Assembly: GCA_002384855.1 (NCBI GenBank)
Contig: DGBP01000010.1
Location: 2,801-66,800, forward strand
DNA length: 64,000 nucleotides
Source of the DNA: Nocardioidaceae bacterium UBA4001
GTDB taxonomy: Bacteria; Actinomycetota; Actinomycetes; Propionibacteriales; Nocardioidaceae
Direction of reading: 5' to 3'
Below the pieces are notes generated by a model that made no database searches, was not told the DNA's origin, and worked only from the letters and a program-made list of their open reading frames with translations. Shown piece after piece: positions 34,754-44,088 of the stretch; the first letter of the stretch is position 1; the number at the start of each line of letters is the position of its first letter. The position numbers and the translations under genes are program-made.

Positions 34754-35592
34754 ACGGGCGTCCCGGCGGTCCAGGCGGTCCCGGCGGTCCCGGTGAGCGC
34801 CGCGGTGAGCGTGCTGAGGAAAGGCGCGCAGCCCGCGTCGACCTTGTACGTCGCCAGCTCGTCGCCGCGGGTGGTGCCCTGGTTCACGATCACGACCGGG
34901 ATGCCCTGCTTGGCGGCGTGCCGCACGAAGCGGAACCCCGAGAGCACGGTCAGCGAGGAGCCCGCGACGAGGAGTGCCCCGGCCGACTCGACGGCGTCGA
35001 AGCAGCGCTGCACCCGGTCCTTGGGGACGCTCTCGCCGAAGAACACCACGTCGGGCTTCAGCAGGCCGCCGCAGCGTTCGCACGTCGGGACGACGAACCC
35101 GGAGGTGGTGTCCAGCTCCACGTCACCGTCGGGCCGCACCACGACGTCGACGTGCCGCTGGGCCCAGCCGGGGTTCGCCCCCTCCATCCGCTGCTGGAGC
35201 CCAGCGCGGCTGCTGCGATCACCGCAGGCCAGGCACCGCACGTCGGCGATCCGCCCGTGCAGGGCGCAGAGGGCGCGGCTGCCGGCCCGCTCATGGAGGC
35301 CGTCGACGTTCTGGGTGATCAGCAGCGGGACGTGACCGGCGGCCTCGAGACGCGCGAGGGCGTGGTGGGAGATGTTCGGCTCGGCGTGCCGCATCCGGGA
35401 CCAGCCGAGATAGGAACGGGCCCAGTACCTCTGCCGGGCCGGCTCACCCGAGACGAACTCCTGGTAGGTCATCGGGGCGCGCACCCGGGCACCCGGGCCG
35501 CGGTAGTCGGGGATCCCCGAGTCCGTGCTCACCCCCGCACCGGTGAGCACGGCGAAACGCCTCGTCGCGAGCAGGTGCAGGGCGGGTTCCAC
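34693..35592 (-). CDS. cobB: NAD-dependent protein deacylase (sirtuin)
   Basis: A 299-residue Sir2 enzyme. NAD-binding GAGVSTDSGIPDYRG is at about 18-32, TQNVDGLHERAG near 93, the catalytic histidine is in ALHGR (about 113), and the zinc site is CLAC and CERC. KPDVVFFGESVP and VAGSSLTV complete the fold. It removes acyl groups from lysines and may balance the acetyltransferase at 1044-2225. The GTG start is probably leaderless, with TAGGCT 6 nt upstream. The C-terminal 30 residues are Thr/Pro-rich and overlap the ABC permease gene. Confidence 0.92.
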   Translation of the reverse strand: MEPALHLLATRRFAVLTGAGVSTDSGIPDYRGPGARVRAPMTYQEFVSGEPARQRYWARSYLGWSRMRHAEPNISHHALARLEAAGHVPLLITQNVDGLHERAGSRALCALHGRIADVRCLACGDRSSRAGLQQRMEGANPGWAQRHVDVVVRPDGDVELDTTSGFVVPTCERCGGLLKPDVVFFGESVPKDRVQRCFDAVESAGALLVAGSSLTVLSGFRFVRHAAKQGIPVVIVNQGTTRGDELATYKVDAGCAPFLSTLTAALTGTAGTAWTAGTPVQETSRRTDSTTPSPASTSP

Positions 35593-35683
35593 GTCCCCAG
35601 CCTACGGAATCGGCTCGGGCGGGGGCCGCGACGAAGTCGGCGAATCGGCGCCCCGCGCGTCCGGAGGGCCCTACCCTGACGCC

Positions 35684-36376
35684 ATGCGTGCAGAGTGGGT
35701 CCCCGTGTCGGCGGCTGCCCTGGTGACCGGGGTCATGTCGCTCGTGCTGGCCCAGATGCTCAACCCCGGCGGACCGGGGGACTCCCTGGCGTCCCAGTTC
35801 CTCGCCGCGGGGGACGACGCCGGCCGGTGGCTCGCGATGAGCGTCCTCTTCTTCATCGGGGCCACGCTCCTGGTGCTCGGCACTCCGGCGGTCACGACGC
35901 TCTTCGAGGAACGGCGGGGTCGCGGTCTCGGGCTGCTGGGCTCGGCGGTCTTCGTGGTCGGCTGCGTCGGGGTCGGCGGGATCGCTGCGCTGATGCTGAT
36001 GTTCCGCGCCCTCGCCCTGCAGGACTACGAGGGCGGCACCATCCCCGGGGAGAACGTGGACCTGGTGGTCCAGGCCGTCGAGGAGGGGAGTCTGGCCCTG
36101 GCGGTGATGGCGTGGAGCTCTGCGTTCATGCTCGGTGTGGTGCTGATCGCGCTGGGCCTCCTGCGCGGGAGGCGGGTGCCCCGGTGGGTGCCGCTGATGC
36201 TGCTCGGCTTCGTCGCCGTGCAGCTGCTCACGCCGCTCTTCGAGGGCCAGACTCTGGTCCGGGTGATGGCGTCGACGGGCCTGCTGATCCTCGCCGCGGG
36301 CTTCACCGGGGTGGCGACGAACGCCGCGTCCCCCCGTAGCCACGTGCCCGTGACGCACTCACTGGTCCGGGGCTGA
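35684..36376 (+). CDS. Multi-pass membrane protein of unknown function (DUF4386-like layout)
   Basis: A 230-residue protein with six predicted transmembrane helices (AALVTGVMSLVLAQML, LAMSVLFFIGATLLVLG, GLLGSAVFVVGCVGVGG and others) and one short acidic extracellular loop. The ATG is 7 nt after TACCCT, so the transcript is probably leaderless. No motif identifies a substrate or enzyme. It stands alone between the sirtuin (divergent) and the RTX-like gene (convergent). Confidence 0.75.
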   Translation: MRAEWVPVSAAALVTGVMSLVLAQMLNPGGPGDSLASQFLAAGDDAGRWLAMSVLFFIGATLLVLGTPAVTTLFEERRGRGLGLLGSAVFVVGCVGVGGIAALMLMFRALALQDYEGGTIPGENVDLVVQAVEEGSLALAVMAWSSAFMLGVVLIALGLLRGRRVPRWVPLMLLGFVAVQLLTPLFEGQTLVRVMASTGLLILAAGFTGVATNAASPRSHVPVTHSLVRG

Positions 36377-36394
36377 CGGTCCGGTGACGCCGGG

Positions 36395-37210
36395 TCAGCG
36401 GCGGCTGACGCTCTCGCAGGAGCGGGTCCGGTCCGCCCGGTCGACCCAGGCGTAGTCGCCGCCCGGGCCGCAGTTGACGAGGTCGGCCCCGGGGCCGGCG
36501 TACAGCCTGTCCTGCGCGCCGCCGCCGTAGAGCCTGTCGTCGCCGTCACCACCGAACAACGTGTCGCGACCGTCGGCGCTCACCAGCAGGTCGGCCCCCG
36601 ACATGCCGTGCACGTAGTCGTGGCCGGCGCCGCCGCGCAGCCAGTCGTTGCCGTCGCCCCCGTGGATCCGGTCCTGGTCCTGCGCGCCGTTGGCGAAGTC
36701 CGGGCCCGCGCCGAGGCGGACCACGTCGTTGCCGGCGTCGGCCAGCACCGCCATCGCGACGGTCGCCGGCAACGACGAGCCGTCGGTGTAGTCGTTCCCG
36801 AGACGAGGCCAGACCTCGAGCAGCAGCGGCTCGCTCTCGGTGACACCCTGCGGCATCGTGCAGACGGCGGCGACCCCGACGGACGTCGCGCGCGGGCTGC
36901 ACCCGGCGCCCAGGCTGCGGAAGCTCGCGGTGCCGGAGTCCACGAAGTACAGGCCCTCGGCGGTGAGGGTGACCACCAGGTGACCGTCCTGCTGACCGGA
37001 CCGGTAGCGGTAGCCGTGCTCGGTGCGGTCGATCATCGCCCTGTTCTTCAGGGGGATCACGCCGGTCCCGTCGAGGCCACCGCCGTCGCCCATCAGCTCG
37101 GTGGGGAAGTCGTAGGGCGGTCCGTAGGTGGTCTCGGCCTGGGCGACGTACGGGGTCCCGGCGACCCCGAGGGCCAGGGCAGCGCTGACGAGCAGGGTAC
37201 GTCGAAGCAC
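36395..37210 (-). CDS. Secreted calcium-binding RTX-like repeat protein
   Basis: A 271-residue protein with signal peptide (TLLVSAALALGVAG). The N-terminal 140 residues are a beta-rich unknown domain, then come glycine/aspartate nonapeptide-type repeats (IHGGDGNDWLRGGAGHDYV, LFGGDGDDRLYGGG) like RTX parallel beta rolls. It ends with a cysteine pair (VNCGPGG and RSCESV). Binding of calcium outside the cell is inferred. GTG 37210 has GGGAGG at ideal spacing. A TAAACT box about 32 nt upstream may be its promoter. Confidence 0.8.
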   Translation of the reverse strand: MLRRTLLVSAALALGVAGTPYVAQAETTYGPPYDFPTELMGDGGGLDGTGVIPLKNRAMIDRTEHGYRYRSGQQDGHLVVTLTAEGLYFVDSGTASFRSLGAGCSPRATSVGVAAVCTMPQGVTESEPLLLEVWPRLGNDYTDGSSLPATVAMAVLADAGNDVVRLGAGPDFANGAQDQDRIHGGDGNDWLRGGAGHDYVHGMSGADLLVSADGRDTLFGGDGDDRLYGGGAQDRLYAGPGADLVNCGPGGDYAWVDRADRTRSCESVSRR

Positions 37211-37264
37211 GAGAGCCTCCCAGAAGGTGCCGAACCCGGACAGTTTACGAGAACCGGGCACCCG

Positions 37265-37837
37265 TCAGGGCTCGATCAGCGGAACGAACGAGTACCACCC
37301 CGCGTGCCGTACCTCCGGCTCACCGTCTCGGCGGCGCACGACCGTCATCCGGCCGCGGACCGGCACCACGAGCAGCCCGTCCTCGACGAGCTGCTCCACG
37401 AGCTGGGCGGGGACCCGGCTGGCCTCCGCCGACACCAGGACACGGTCGTACGGCGCCGTCTCCGGTGCGCCGAGGACGTCCGGCCGGGCCTGCTCGATCC
37501 GGGCCCACGGCATCGCGTAGCCGGCGAGGTGCTCCTGCCCCATGGTGACCAGCTCGGGCACGATCTCCACGCCCACCACCTCGCCCTCGGGGCCGACCAG
37601 GTCGCCGAGCAGCGCGGTGGTCCACCCGGACCCGCAGCCCACGTCGAGCACCCGGTGACCCGGGGAGACCGCGAGCAGGTCGAGCATCGCCCGCACCGTG
37701 CTGGGCTGGCTGTTGGTCTGACCGTGGCCGATCGGAACGGCGGCGTCCTCACCGGCGAAGCCGGCCATCCGGCCCGGGAGGAAGTCGGCGCGGTGGACCC
37801 TCTCGAACGCCGCGCGGACCCGGTCGGGGCCGGCCAT
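37265..37837 (-). CDS. pcm: Protein-L-isoaspartate O-methyltransferase family protein
   Basis: A 190-residue methyltransferase. The conserved lead VRAAFERVHRADFLP...PIGHGQTNSQP is followed by SAM motif I VLDVGCGSGWTTALLG, motif post-I VVGVEIVPELV, and the later YDRVLVSAEASRVP. It would repair damaged aspartyl residues in proteins. The downstream 3' part is short compared with long PCMTs. It lies 3 nt after the DUF2277 gene and is co-transcribed with it. Confidence 0.85.
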   Translation of the reverse strand: MAGPDRVRAAFERVHRADFLPGRMAGFAGEDAAVPIGHGQTNSQPSTVRAMLDLLAVSPGHRVLDVGCGSGWTTALLGDLVGPEGEVVGVEIVPELVTMGQEHLAGYAMPWARIEQARPDVLGAPETAPYDRVLVSAEASRVPAQLVEQLVEDGLLVVPVRGRMTVVRRRDGEPEVRHAGWYSFVPLIEP

Positions 37838-37840
37838 GGC

Positions 37841-38107
37841 TCAGGCGTACCTCGCCGCGGCCCGCTCGCGGGCCCGGGCGGCCTCGACCTCGCGGTCGCG
37901 CGGTGGCGCCGTGGTGGTCAGGCCGTCGAGCAGGCGCTGGGTGGCCTCGGCGACCTCGCGCACCGCCCGGTCGAACGCCTCCTGGTTTGCGCGCGAGGGC
38001 CGGGTGCTGCCGCTGACCTTGCGGACGTACTGCACGGCGGCGGCCTGCACCTCCTCGGAGGTCGCGGGAGGCTCGAAGTTGTGCAGGGTGCGGATGTTGC
38101 GGCACAT
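37841..38107 (-). CDS. DUF2277 family protein
   Basis: An 88-residue protein starting MCRNIRTLHNFEPPATSEEV. This is the hallmark of DUF2277, small proteins of unknown function with this CRNI(R/K)xLxNFxPPAT motif. The rest is helical with a charged Arg/Glu tail. It begins a two-gene unit with the isoaspartyl methyltransferase. The ATG 38107 fits the family start. Confidence 0.9.
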   Translation of the reverse strand: MCRNIRTLHNFEPPATSEEVQAAAVQYVRKVSGSTRPSRANQEAFDRAVREVAEATQRLLDGLTTTAPPRDREVEAARARERAAARYA

Positions 38108-38139
38108 GCCGGTGAGCCTACGGCGATCACGCGCCGGGG

Positions 38140-39990
38140 TCACGGGGTCACCAGGCGCACCTTGCCCCGCGCGACCAGGGCCACCCGCTCCTCGTCGAGG
38201 GGGAGGGTGCGGACGACGGTGCTGTTCCAGCCGCCCACGTGGATGTCCCGCAGCCGGGTGAGCTCGCCGCCCTCCCCGATCCGCATCGCCACGACCCGGA
38301 CCCCGTCCCGCCAGTCGTCGACGGTGGCCAGCACGGTCCGGCTCCCCGGGAGGTAGGTGAGCGCGCGCGGGTCGTAGGACGCGACGAAGTCGGTCTCGGG
38401 CCCGACGGTCTCGACGTCCACCCGCCGCGGGGAGCCGAGGTCACGCAGGTCGAACACCGCGGCCTGGGCCCCGCGCGTGCGGCCGCCGCGGGAGGCGTCC
38501 TGCCCCAGCCCGAGCACGAGGTCGTCGCCGATCGGGTGGAGGTAGGCCGAGAAGCCCGGGATCTTCAGCTCGCCCAGCACCTGCGGGTCCTCGGGGTCGG
38601 AGAGGTCGACCGTGTAGAGGGGGTCGACCTGGCGGAAGGTCACGACGACGGCCAGGTCGCCGAACCAGCGGACGGACTGGATCTGCTCCCGGATCCCCAT
38701 CGCACCGACGCGGCCGATCTCCGCGAGCCGGTCGCCGTGTTCGCGGAGCACGACCACGGCGTTCTCGTCGGGGTCCCAGGCGTCCTTGCCCAGGGCGGTG
38801 GCGACGCGGAGGTCGCCGTCGTACTCGCTCATCGACCAGCGGTCACGCACCGTGCCTGGGACCGTCCCCGAGGCCACGTAGCGGGTTTCTGCGCCGTCGA
38901 GGGCGAAGGAGTGCACGTCGCTGCCGCGGCGGTAGGTCGTGGCCAGGTACATCCGCTCGGTCGAGGAGTAGACGAGGTCGCTGCTGGTGGTGACCGCGGT
39001 GCTGCGCCGCTCCTCCGGGTCGGCCGGGTCGAAGGAGACCACGCTCATCGTCCCGTAGCCGGAGGCCTTGTCCGGGTGGCGCACGTCGGCGCACTCGAGC
39101 AGCGGGGCCGGGTCGCCGTCGCGCTCCACGGTCGGCAGCCAGGCCTCGATGTCGCTCTCCTGGACGCGCCTACGGTTCTCGGCGCGTGCCTCGGCCCGGG
39201 TGCGACCGCGGCGTGGCACGACGAAGTCGATGGCGGGTGAGGGGGTCGTGAGCACGACCCGGACCACGCCGTCGTGCTCGCGGGCGGCGACGAGGTCTCC
39301 GGAGTAGGCCGCGTCGTCTGCGATCCGCGGGGAGCCCGGGTCGCTCACGTCGACGACGAGCACGCGCGTGGTGCCCGCGTCGTACCCCCCGACGGGGCCG
39401 ATCCTCGAGTCCATGGCGATGGGCCCGTCGTGCCAGGCGGTGCCCAGGACCACCAGCCGGTCGCCGACCAGGAGCAGCTCCGCGTCGGAGAGCCCTCGGG
39501 GCAGCTTCAGCCGGGACAGCACCCGGGGCACGTCGCCCGAGACGTCGGTGAGCACGACACTGTGTCGGTCGCTCCAGCCACCCGTCACGTGCGCGACCAG
39601 CTCACCGTCGGTCTTCGCGGTGTCCGGCTCGTCGACGCCGGCCTCCTGGACGTTGGTGCCGGTCGGCCCGCTGCTCACGGCGGTGTCGGTCGAGGAGTCC
39701 CGGTCGACCCTGCCGGCCGTGGGAAGGGCCTGCTCCGCGGCCAGGACGACCCGGCCGCCCAGACCCCAGGCCGTGACGTGCGGCAGGGTCGCGTCGACGT
39801 ACCACTGCCGCAGCTCCTCGCAGTCGGCGAAGCCGTCGAGGGTCGCCGCCGCGGCGGGGGTGCCGAGCAGGGGAGCCAGGCGGCCGGTCCCGGGTCCGGG
39901 AGCCGGGGCCACGAGGCCCGTGGCGAGGGTGGTCGCCGCGACCGCAGCGGTCGCGCCGATGCCGAGGACGGTCCAACGCGGTGGTCTCAT
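38140..39990 (-). CDS. Secreted C-terminal beta-propeller protein (COG4880-like)
   Basis: A 616-residue exported protein. A signal peptide (VLGIGATAAVAATTLATGLV) precedes a short cysteine-containing region, the family motif VQEAGVDEPDTAKTDG and a propeller built of repeated strands (RVLVVDVSDPGSPR, TVDLSDPEDPQVLGEL, LSTVLATVDD-like). Such actinobacterial proteins are surface-exposed with unknown ligands. The ATG 39990 gives the signal peptide. The frame is open upstream, but only as antisense of the next gene. It is divergent from the reductase across 54 nt that contain the palindrome ACCGGCCGGT. Confidence 0.85.
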   Translation of the reverse strand: MRPPRWTVLGIGATAAVAATTLATGLVAPAPGPGTGRLAPLLGTPAAAATLDGFADCEELRQWYVDATLPHVTAWGLGGRVVLAAEQALPTAGRVDRDSSTDTAVSSGPTGTNVQEAGVDEPDTAKTDGELVAHVTGGWSDRHSVVLTDVSGDVPRVLSRLKLPRGLSDAELLLVGDRLVVLGTAWHDGPIAMDSRIGPVGGYDAGTTRVLVVDVSDPGSPRIADDAAYSGDLVAAREHDGVVRVVLTTPSPAIDFVVPRRGRTRAEARAENRRRVQESDIEAWLPTVERDGDPAPLLECADVRHPDKASGYGTMSVVSFDPADPEERRSTAVTTSSDLVYSSTERMYLATTYRRGSDVHSFALDGAETRYVASGTVPGTVRDRWSMSEYDGDLRVATALGKDAWDPDENAVVVLREHGDRLAEIGRVGAMGIREQIQSVRWFGDLAVVVTFRQVDPLYTVDLSDPEDPQVLGELKIPGFSAYLHPIGDDLVLGLGQDASRGGRTRGAQAAVFDLRDLGSPRRVDVETVGPETDFVASYDPRALTYLPGSRTVLATVDDWRDGVRVVAMRIGEGGELTRLRDIHVGGWNSTVVRTLPLDEERVALVARGKVRLVTP

Positions 39991-40044
39991 GTGTGGTGGG
40001 ACGCACGTTGCCACCGGCCGGTTCCACCGCCACAGTGGTGGCCC

Positions 40045-41223
40045 ATGATCCAGGCCGACCGCAGCTACGACCTCGTCCTCCTCGGCGCCACCGGCTTCAC
40101 CGGTGGCCTGACCGCGGAGTACCTCGCCCGCAACGCGCCTGCAGGCTGCCAGTGGGCGCTCGCCGGACGCGACCAGGAGCGCCTCGAGGGCGTGCGGTCC
40201 CGGCTCGCCGCGGTCGACCCGGAGCTGAAGAACCTCGACCTGCTGCACGCCGACGTCGGTGACCCGTCCTCCCTGGCGGAGGTGGCCTCGTCCACGCGGG
40301 TGCTCATCACCACCGTCGGCCCCTACATCGAGTACGGCGAGCCGGTGGTCGCCGCGTGCGCCGAGGCAGGCACCGACTACGTGGACCTGACCGGCGAGCC
40401 GGAGTTCGTGGACCGCATGTACCTCGCCCACCACAACCGCGCCGTGGAGACCGGCGCGCGGATCGTGCACGCCTGCGGCTTCGACTCCGTCCCGCACGAC
40501 CTCGGCACGTGGTTCACGGTGCAGCAGCTGCCCGAGGGCGTCCCGCTGCGGGTCCGCGGGATGCTCCGGGCCGGAGGTCGGCTGTCGGGTGGCACCTTCG
40601 CCTCCGCGCTGACGGCGTTCTCGCGGGGCGTCCAGATGAGGGAGGCGTCGGCCGCACGCCGCAGGGCGGAGGGTCGGCCCCAGGGGCGCAGGGTGCGCGC
40701 GTCGGCCCGCCGTCCCCACCGTGACGCCGCGACGGGGTGGTGGCTGGTGCCGCTGCCCACGATCGACCCGCTCGTGGTGAAGCGCTCCGCGGCTGCCCTG
40801 GAGAGGTACGGCCCGGACTTCGAGTACGCCCACTACGCCGCCGTGAAGCAGCTGCCCGTGGTCGCGGCAGGGGTCGCCGGGGTGGCCGGGCTCGCTGCCG
40901 CGGCCCAGGTGCCGCCGCTGCGCCGGCTGCTCATGCGGGCGGTCCCGCAGGGGGAGGGACCGAGCGAGGAGCGGCGGGCCCGGTCGTGGTTCCGCGTGCG
41001 GTTCGTGGGGGAGGGCGGCGGACGCCGGGTGGTGACGGAGGTCTCGGGCGGCGACCCCGGCTACGGCGAGACCGCGAAGATGCTCGCGGAGTCGGCGCTG
41101 TGCCTGGCCTTCGACGACAACCCTCCCACTGCGGGCAGCGTGACGACCGCGACGGCCATGGCAGAGAACCTCGTCGGCCGGCTGCGCCGGGCCGGGATCG
41201 GCTTCGAGGTGCTCGACGCCTGA
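40045..41223 (+). CDS. Saccharopine-dehydrogenase-like/trans-acting enoyl reductase family protein
   Basis: A 392-residue protein with an N-terminal Rossmann fold (LVLLGATGFTGGLTAEYLAR) and the downstream VLITTVGPYIEYGEPVVAACAEAGTDYVDLTGE typical of saccharopine dehydrogenase-like proteins. Mycobacterial relatives are trans-acting enoyl reductases for lipids. The middle part is basic (RRAEGRPQGRRVRASARRPHR). A role in lipid or polyketide reduction is inferred. Possible leaderless start: CACAGT lies 8 nt before the ATG. Confidence 0.85.
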   Translation: MIQADRSYDLVLLGATGFTGGLTAEYLARNAPAGCQWALAGRDQERLEGVRSRLAAVDPELKNLDLLHADVGDPSSLAEVASSTRVLITTVGPYIEYGEPVVAACAEAGTDYVDLTGEPEFVDRMYLAHHNRAVETGARIVHACGFDSVPHDLGTWFTVQQLPEGVPLRVRGMLRAGGRLSGGTFASALTAFSRGVQMREASAARRRAEGRPQGRRVRASARRPHRDAATGWWLVPLPTIDPLVVKRSAAALERYGPDFEYAHYAAVKQLPVVAAGVAGVAGLAAAAQVPPLRRLLMRAVPQGEGPSEERRARSWFRVRFVGEGGGRRVVTEVSGGDPGYGETAKMLAESALCLAFDDNPPTAGSVTTATAMAENLVGRLRRAGIGFEVLDA

Positions 41224-41260
41224 GGGTCGGGTGCGGATTGCCCCGTAAAGTGGCATCTCG

Positions 41261-43270
41261 ATGCCCTGGTCCTACCGTCCCGCCCTCGACGGACTGCGCA
41301 CCGTCGCGGTCTACCTCGTGCTGCTCTTCCACACCGGGCTGGCCGCCGCCGGTGGCGGGTTCATCGGGGTGGACCTGTTCTTCGTGCTCTCGGGCTTCCT
41401 GGTCTCCAACGTCATCCTGAGCGAGGTGGACCGGAGCGGGTCCCTGCGCCTGGGGCGGTTCTACGCACGGCGGGTGCGCCGGCTCCTGCCGGCCGCGGTG
41501 GTGGTGGTCGCGGCGACCAGTGCGGCGTTCGTGCTGGTGTCCTCGGTCACCCGGCGCCTGCCGCTCGTCGGCGACGCCCAGAGTGCGCTGCTCTACGTGG
41601 CGAACTGGCGCTTCCTCGCGTCGTCGGAGGACTACTTCGCGGCGAACGTCGAGGAGAGCCCGTTCCTGCACTTCTGGTCGCTGGCGATCGAGGAGCAGTT
41701 CTACGTCGTCTTCCCCGTGCTCCTGCTGCTGCTCAGCCGGGCGACGAGGCGGTGGGCCTGGGCCACCCTGGCCGGCCTCGGCGCCTTCTTCGTGCTGTCG
41801 CTGGGCCTCCAGCTGTACTGGGCGCAGGTCGACAGCAACCACGCCTACTACGGCACGGACGCCCGCCTCTACCAGCTGCTGGCCGGCGCGCTCCTCGCCG
41901 TCGTGCTGCGCACCTGGCACGTCCGGCTCGGGCCCGGACGGACCGAGGCGCTCGCCGCCGGTGGCCTGGTCGCGATGCTCGTGCTCGGTAGCGGGCTGCT
42001 GCCGATGACCCCCTCCTGGCGAGGGATCGCGGCGACGGTCGCGTCGGTCGCGGTCGTGGCCGGGCTCAGCCTGCGGGAGGACGGCGTGGTCGCGGGCCTG
42101 CTGTCGCGCCGCGTGCCGGTCTTCCTCGGCAAGATCTCCTACGGCACCTACCTGTGGCACTGGCCCGTGATCCTCGTGTTGGAGGAGGTCCTGGTCGTCG
42201 GGCCGGAGGTCGTCGCCGTGCTCGCGCTCGCAGTGAGCACCGGCCTGGCCGCGGTCTCCTACGAGGTGTTGGAGATGCCTGTCCGGCGGGCCAGGCCGCT
42301 GGACCGGTTCACCTGGAACACCGCGACCGTCGGCGTCGCCACCAGCGCACTCGTCGCCGTCACCGTCGTCCCCTGGCTGCTCGAGCAGGACCGGAAGCCG
42401 GCCCTGGCAGCTGTGGGCGAGCCCGCGGTGGCCGCGCCGCAGGAGGCATCGGAGACCCGGCTGCCTCCGGACGTCGACTGGGAGGCGGTGAGCAACGACA
42501 TCGGGGGGGTCGGGTCCTGCAGTGCCGACGACCCGGAGGCCTGCACGGTCGCCGAGGGGTCCGGGCCTCACCTGCTGGTCGTGGGCGACAGCCAGGCGCA
42601 GATGCTCGAGCCGATGTTCCGGAGGATCGCGCGCGAGCGTGACCTGACCCTGTCGTTGAACATCGTCCCGGGCTGCCTGTGGCAGGAGGGGCTGACGAAC
42701 CTCAAGTCCGCCGAGGAGACCGCGAAGACCTGCGACGAGGGGCGCGTCGGCTGGTACGACGAGGCGCTCCCGGTGCTGGCCCCCGACGTGGTGGTGCTCG
42801 TCGCCCGCCCCCGCGACGACGAGTCCTGGGGTGAGGCGGTGGTGCGTCGTGACGGTGCGGACCTCCCGCTGGAGGAGTCCGTCGTCGAGTCCTCGCAGGA
42901 GACCCTGGACAAGATCACCGCCTCGGGCGCCCGCGTCGTGGTCGTGGAGCGGTTGATCATGCCCGAGACGTTCGAGCCCACCGAGTGTCTCAGCACGACG
43001 GAGGACCCGGCGCGGTGCGCGGTCCCGGTGCCGCTGGGGACGTCGCCCACGGACGCCTTCGCCGTCGCCGCTGCCGCTGGGGACGACACCGTGGACACCG
43101 TCGACCTGAACCCCGCCTTCTGCCCGACCGCGCCGATGTGCCAGCCGGTGGTGGACGGCGAGATCGTGTGGCGCGACGACCACCACGTCACCGCGAGGTT
43201 CGCGGAGGCCCGCTGGCGCCAGGTCTGGCGGCTGCTGTACCGCACGGAGGCGTTCTCGGACGAGGGGTGA
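41261..43270 (+). CDS. OafA/YrhL-type acyltransferase with SGNH domain
   Basis: A 669-residue envelope enzyme. Ten or eleven helices in the N-terminal 370 residues form the acyltransferase-3 domain (RPALDGLRTVAVYLVLLFHTG, IGVDLFFVLSGFLVS, FWSLAIEEQFYVVFP). The C-terminal 290 residues are an extracytoplasmic SGNH hydrolase-like domain with GDSQA as nucleophile site and WRDDHHVTA as the late Asp/His block. It would O-acetylate surface glycans or peptidoglycan. The ATG is 9 nt after TAAAGT, so it is probably leaderless. Confidence 0.93.
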   Translation: MPWSYRPALDGLRTVAVYLVLLFHTGLAAAGGGFIGVDLFFVLSGFLVSNVILSEVDRSGSLRLGRFYARRVRRLLPAAVVVVAATSAAFVLVSSVTRRLPLVGDAQSALLYVANWRFLASSEDYFAANVEESPFLHFWSLAIEEQFYVVFPVLLLLLSRATRRWAWATLAGLGAFFVLSLGLQLYWAQVDSNHAYYGTDARLYQLLAGALLAVVLRTWHVRLGPGRTEALAAGGLVAMLVLGSGLLPMTPSWRGIAATVASVAVVAGLSLREDGVVAGLLSRRVPVFLGKISYGTYLWHWPVILVLEEVLVVGPEVVAVLALAVSTGLAAVSYEVLEMPVRRARPLDRFTWNTATVGVATSALVAVTVVPWLLEQDRKPALAAVGEPAVAAPQEASETRLPPDVDWEAVSNDIGGVGSCSADDPEACTVAEGSGPHLLVVGDSQAQMLEPMFRRIARERDLTLSLNIVPGCLWQEGLTNLKSAEETAKTCDEGRVGWYDEALPVLAPDVVVLVARPRDDESWGEAVVRRDGADLPLEESVVESSQETLDKITASGARVVVVERLIMPETFEPTECLSTTEDPARCAVPVPLGTSPTDAFAVAAAAGDDTVDTVDLNPAFCPTAPMCQPVVDGEIVWRDDHHVTARFAEARWRQVWRLLYRTEAFSDEG

Positions 43271-43305
43271 CCCGGGGCGGGCCGACCGTGGCAGACTCCC
43301 GGGGC

Positions 43306-44067
43306 ATGGCACAGCCGACGCTCGAGGTCCTCAGTCGCACGCCGTCCCGGCCCAGCGACCGGCCGCCGCTGCTGCTCGTGCACGGCCTCGGGCACGCCGC
43401 CTGGTGCTGGGAGAACTGGCTCGACGCGGCCGCCGAGGCGGGCTACCCGGCCCATGCCGTGTCGCTGCGCGGGCACGGTGGCTCCGGCGGCACGCTGCGC
43501 GGCTCCACGCTCGGCGACTACGCCGACGACGTCGTGCGCACCGCGGCGACCCTGCCGGAGCGCCCGGTCCTGGTCGGGCACAGCATGGGTGGGCTGGTGG
43601 CCCAGATGGTGCTCGGCCGCTACCCGGCACGCGCGGGTGTGCTGGTGGCTCCGGTCCCGGCCCGTCCGGCGGTGGGCTCGCTGCTGTCGGTGGCACGTCA
43701 GCACCCCACGGATGCCCTGCGCCTCGTGGCCTTCTCGTCGTTGCCGCTGCGGCCGTCCTACCTCTTCGAGCGGCTCGACCCACCGACCGCGCAGGCGTAC
43801 AGCGACCGGACCGGGGCGGAGTCCCCGCTCGCGCAGTACCAGCTGCTGCTCCACCGGCCGCCACGCCGCCCGCTCGGCGACGCACCGGTGCTCGTCCTGG
43901 GCACGCCCGAGGACCGCCTTGTGCCGGTCGCGGACGTGCGGGCGACGGCGCGGAGGTACGACGCGCAGCTGGAGGAGTTCCCCGGCATGGGGCACGACCT
44001 GATGCTCGACGAGGGGTGGGACAAGGTCTTCGACGTCATGGACCGCTGGCTCGCGGCGTTGGACTGA
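43306..44067 (+). CDS. Alpha/beta hydrolase
   Basis: A 253-residue alpha/beta hydrolase. The oxyanion-hole motif is LLVHGLGHAAWCW, the nucleophile elbow is VGHSMGGLV (Ser about 93), the catalytic Asp is in LGTPEDRLVP and the His in FPGMGHDLML. No signal peptide is seen, so it acts in the cytoplasm. Substrate unknown, probably esters or lactones. The ATG 43306 fits the N-terminus and lies 36 nt after the acyltransferase stop. Confidence 0.88.
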   Translation: MAQPTLEVLSRTPSRPSDRPPLLLVHGLGHAAWCWENWLDAAAEAGYPAHAVSLRGHGGSGGTLRGSTLGDYADDVVRTAATLPERPVLVGHSMGGLVAQMVLGRYPARAGVLVAPVPARPAVGSLLSVARQHPTDALRLVAFSSLPLRPSYLFERLDPPTAQAYSDRTGAESPLAQYQLLLHRPPRRPLGDAPVLVLGTPEDRLVPVADVRATARRYDAQLEEFPGMGHDLMLDEGWDKVFDVMDRWLAALD

Positions 44068-44088
44068 CCCGGACCGGGGTACGGCTCT

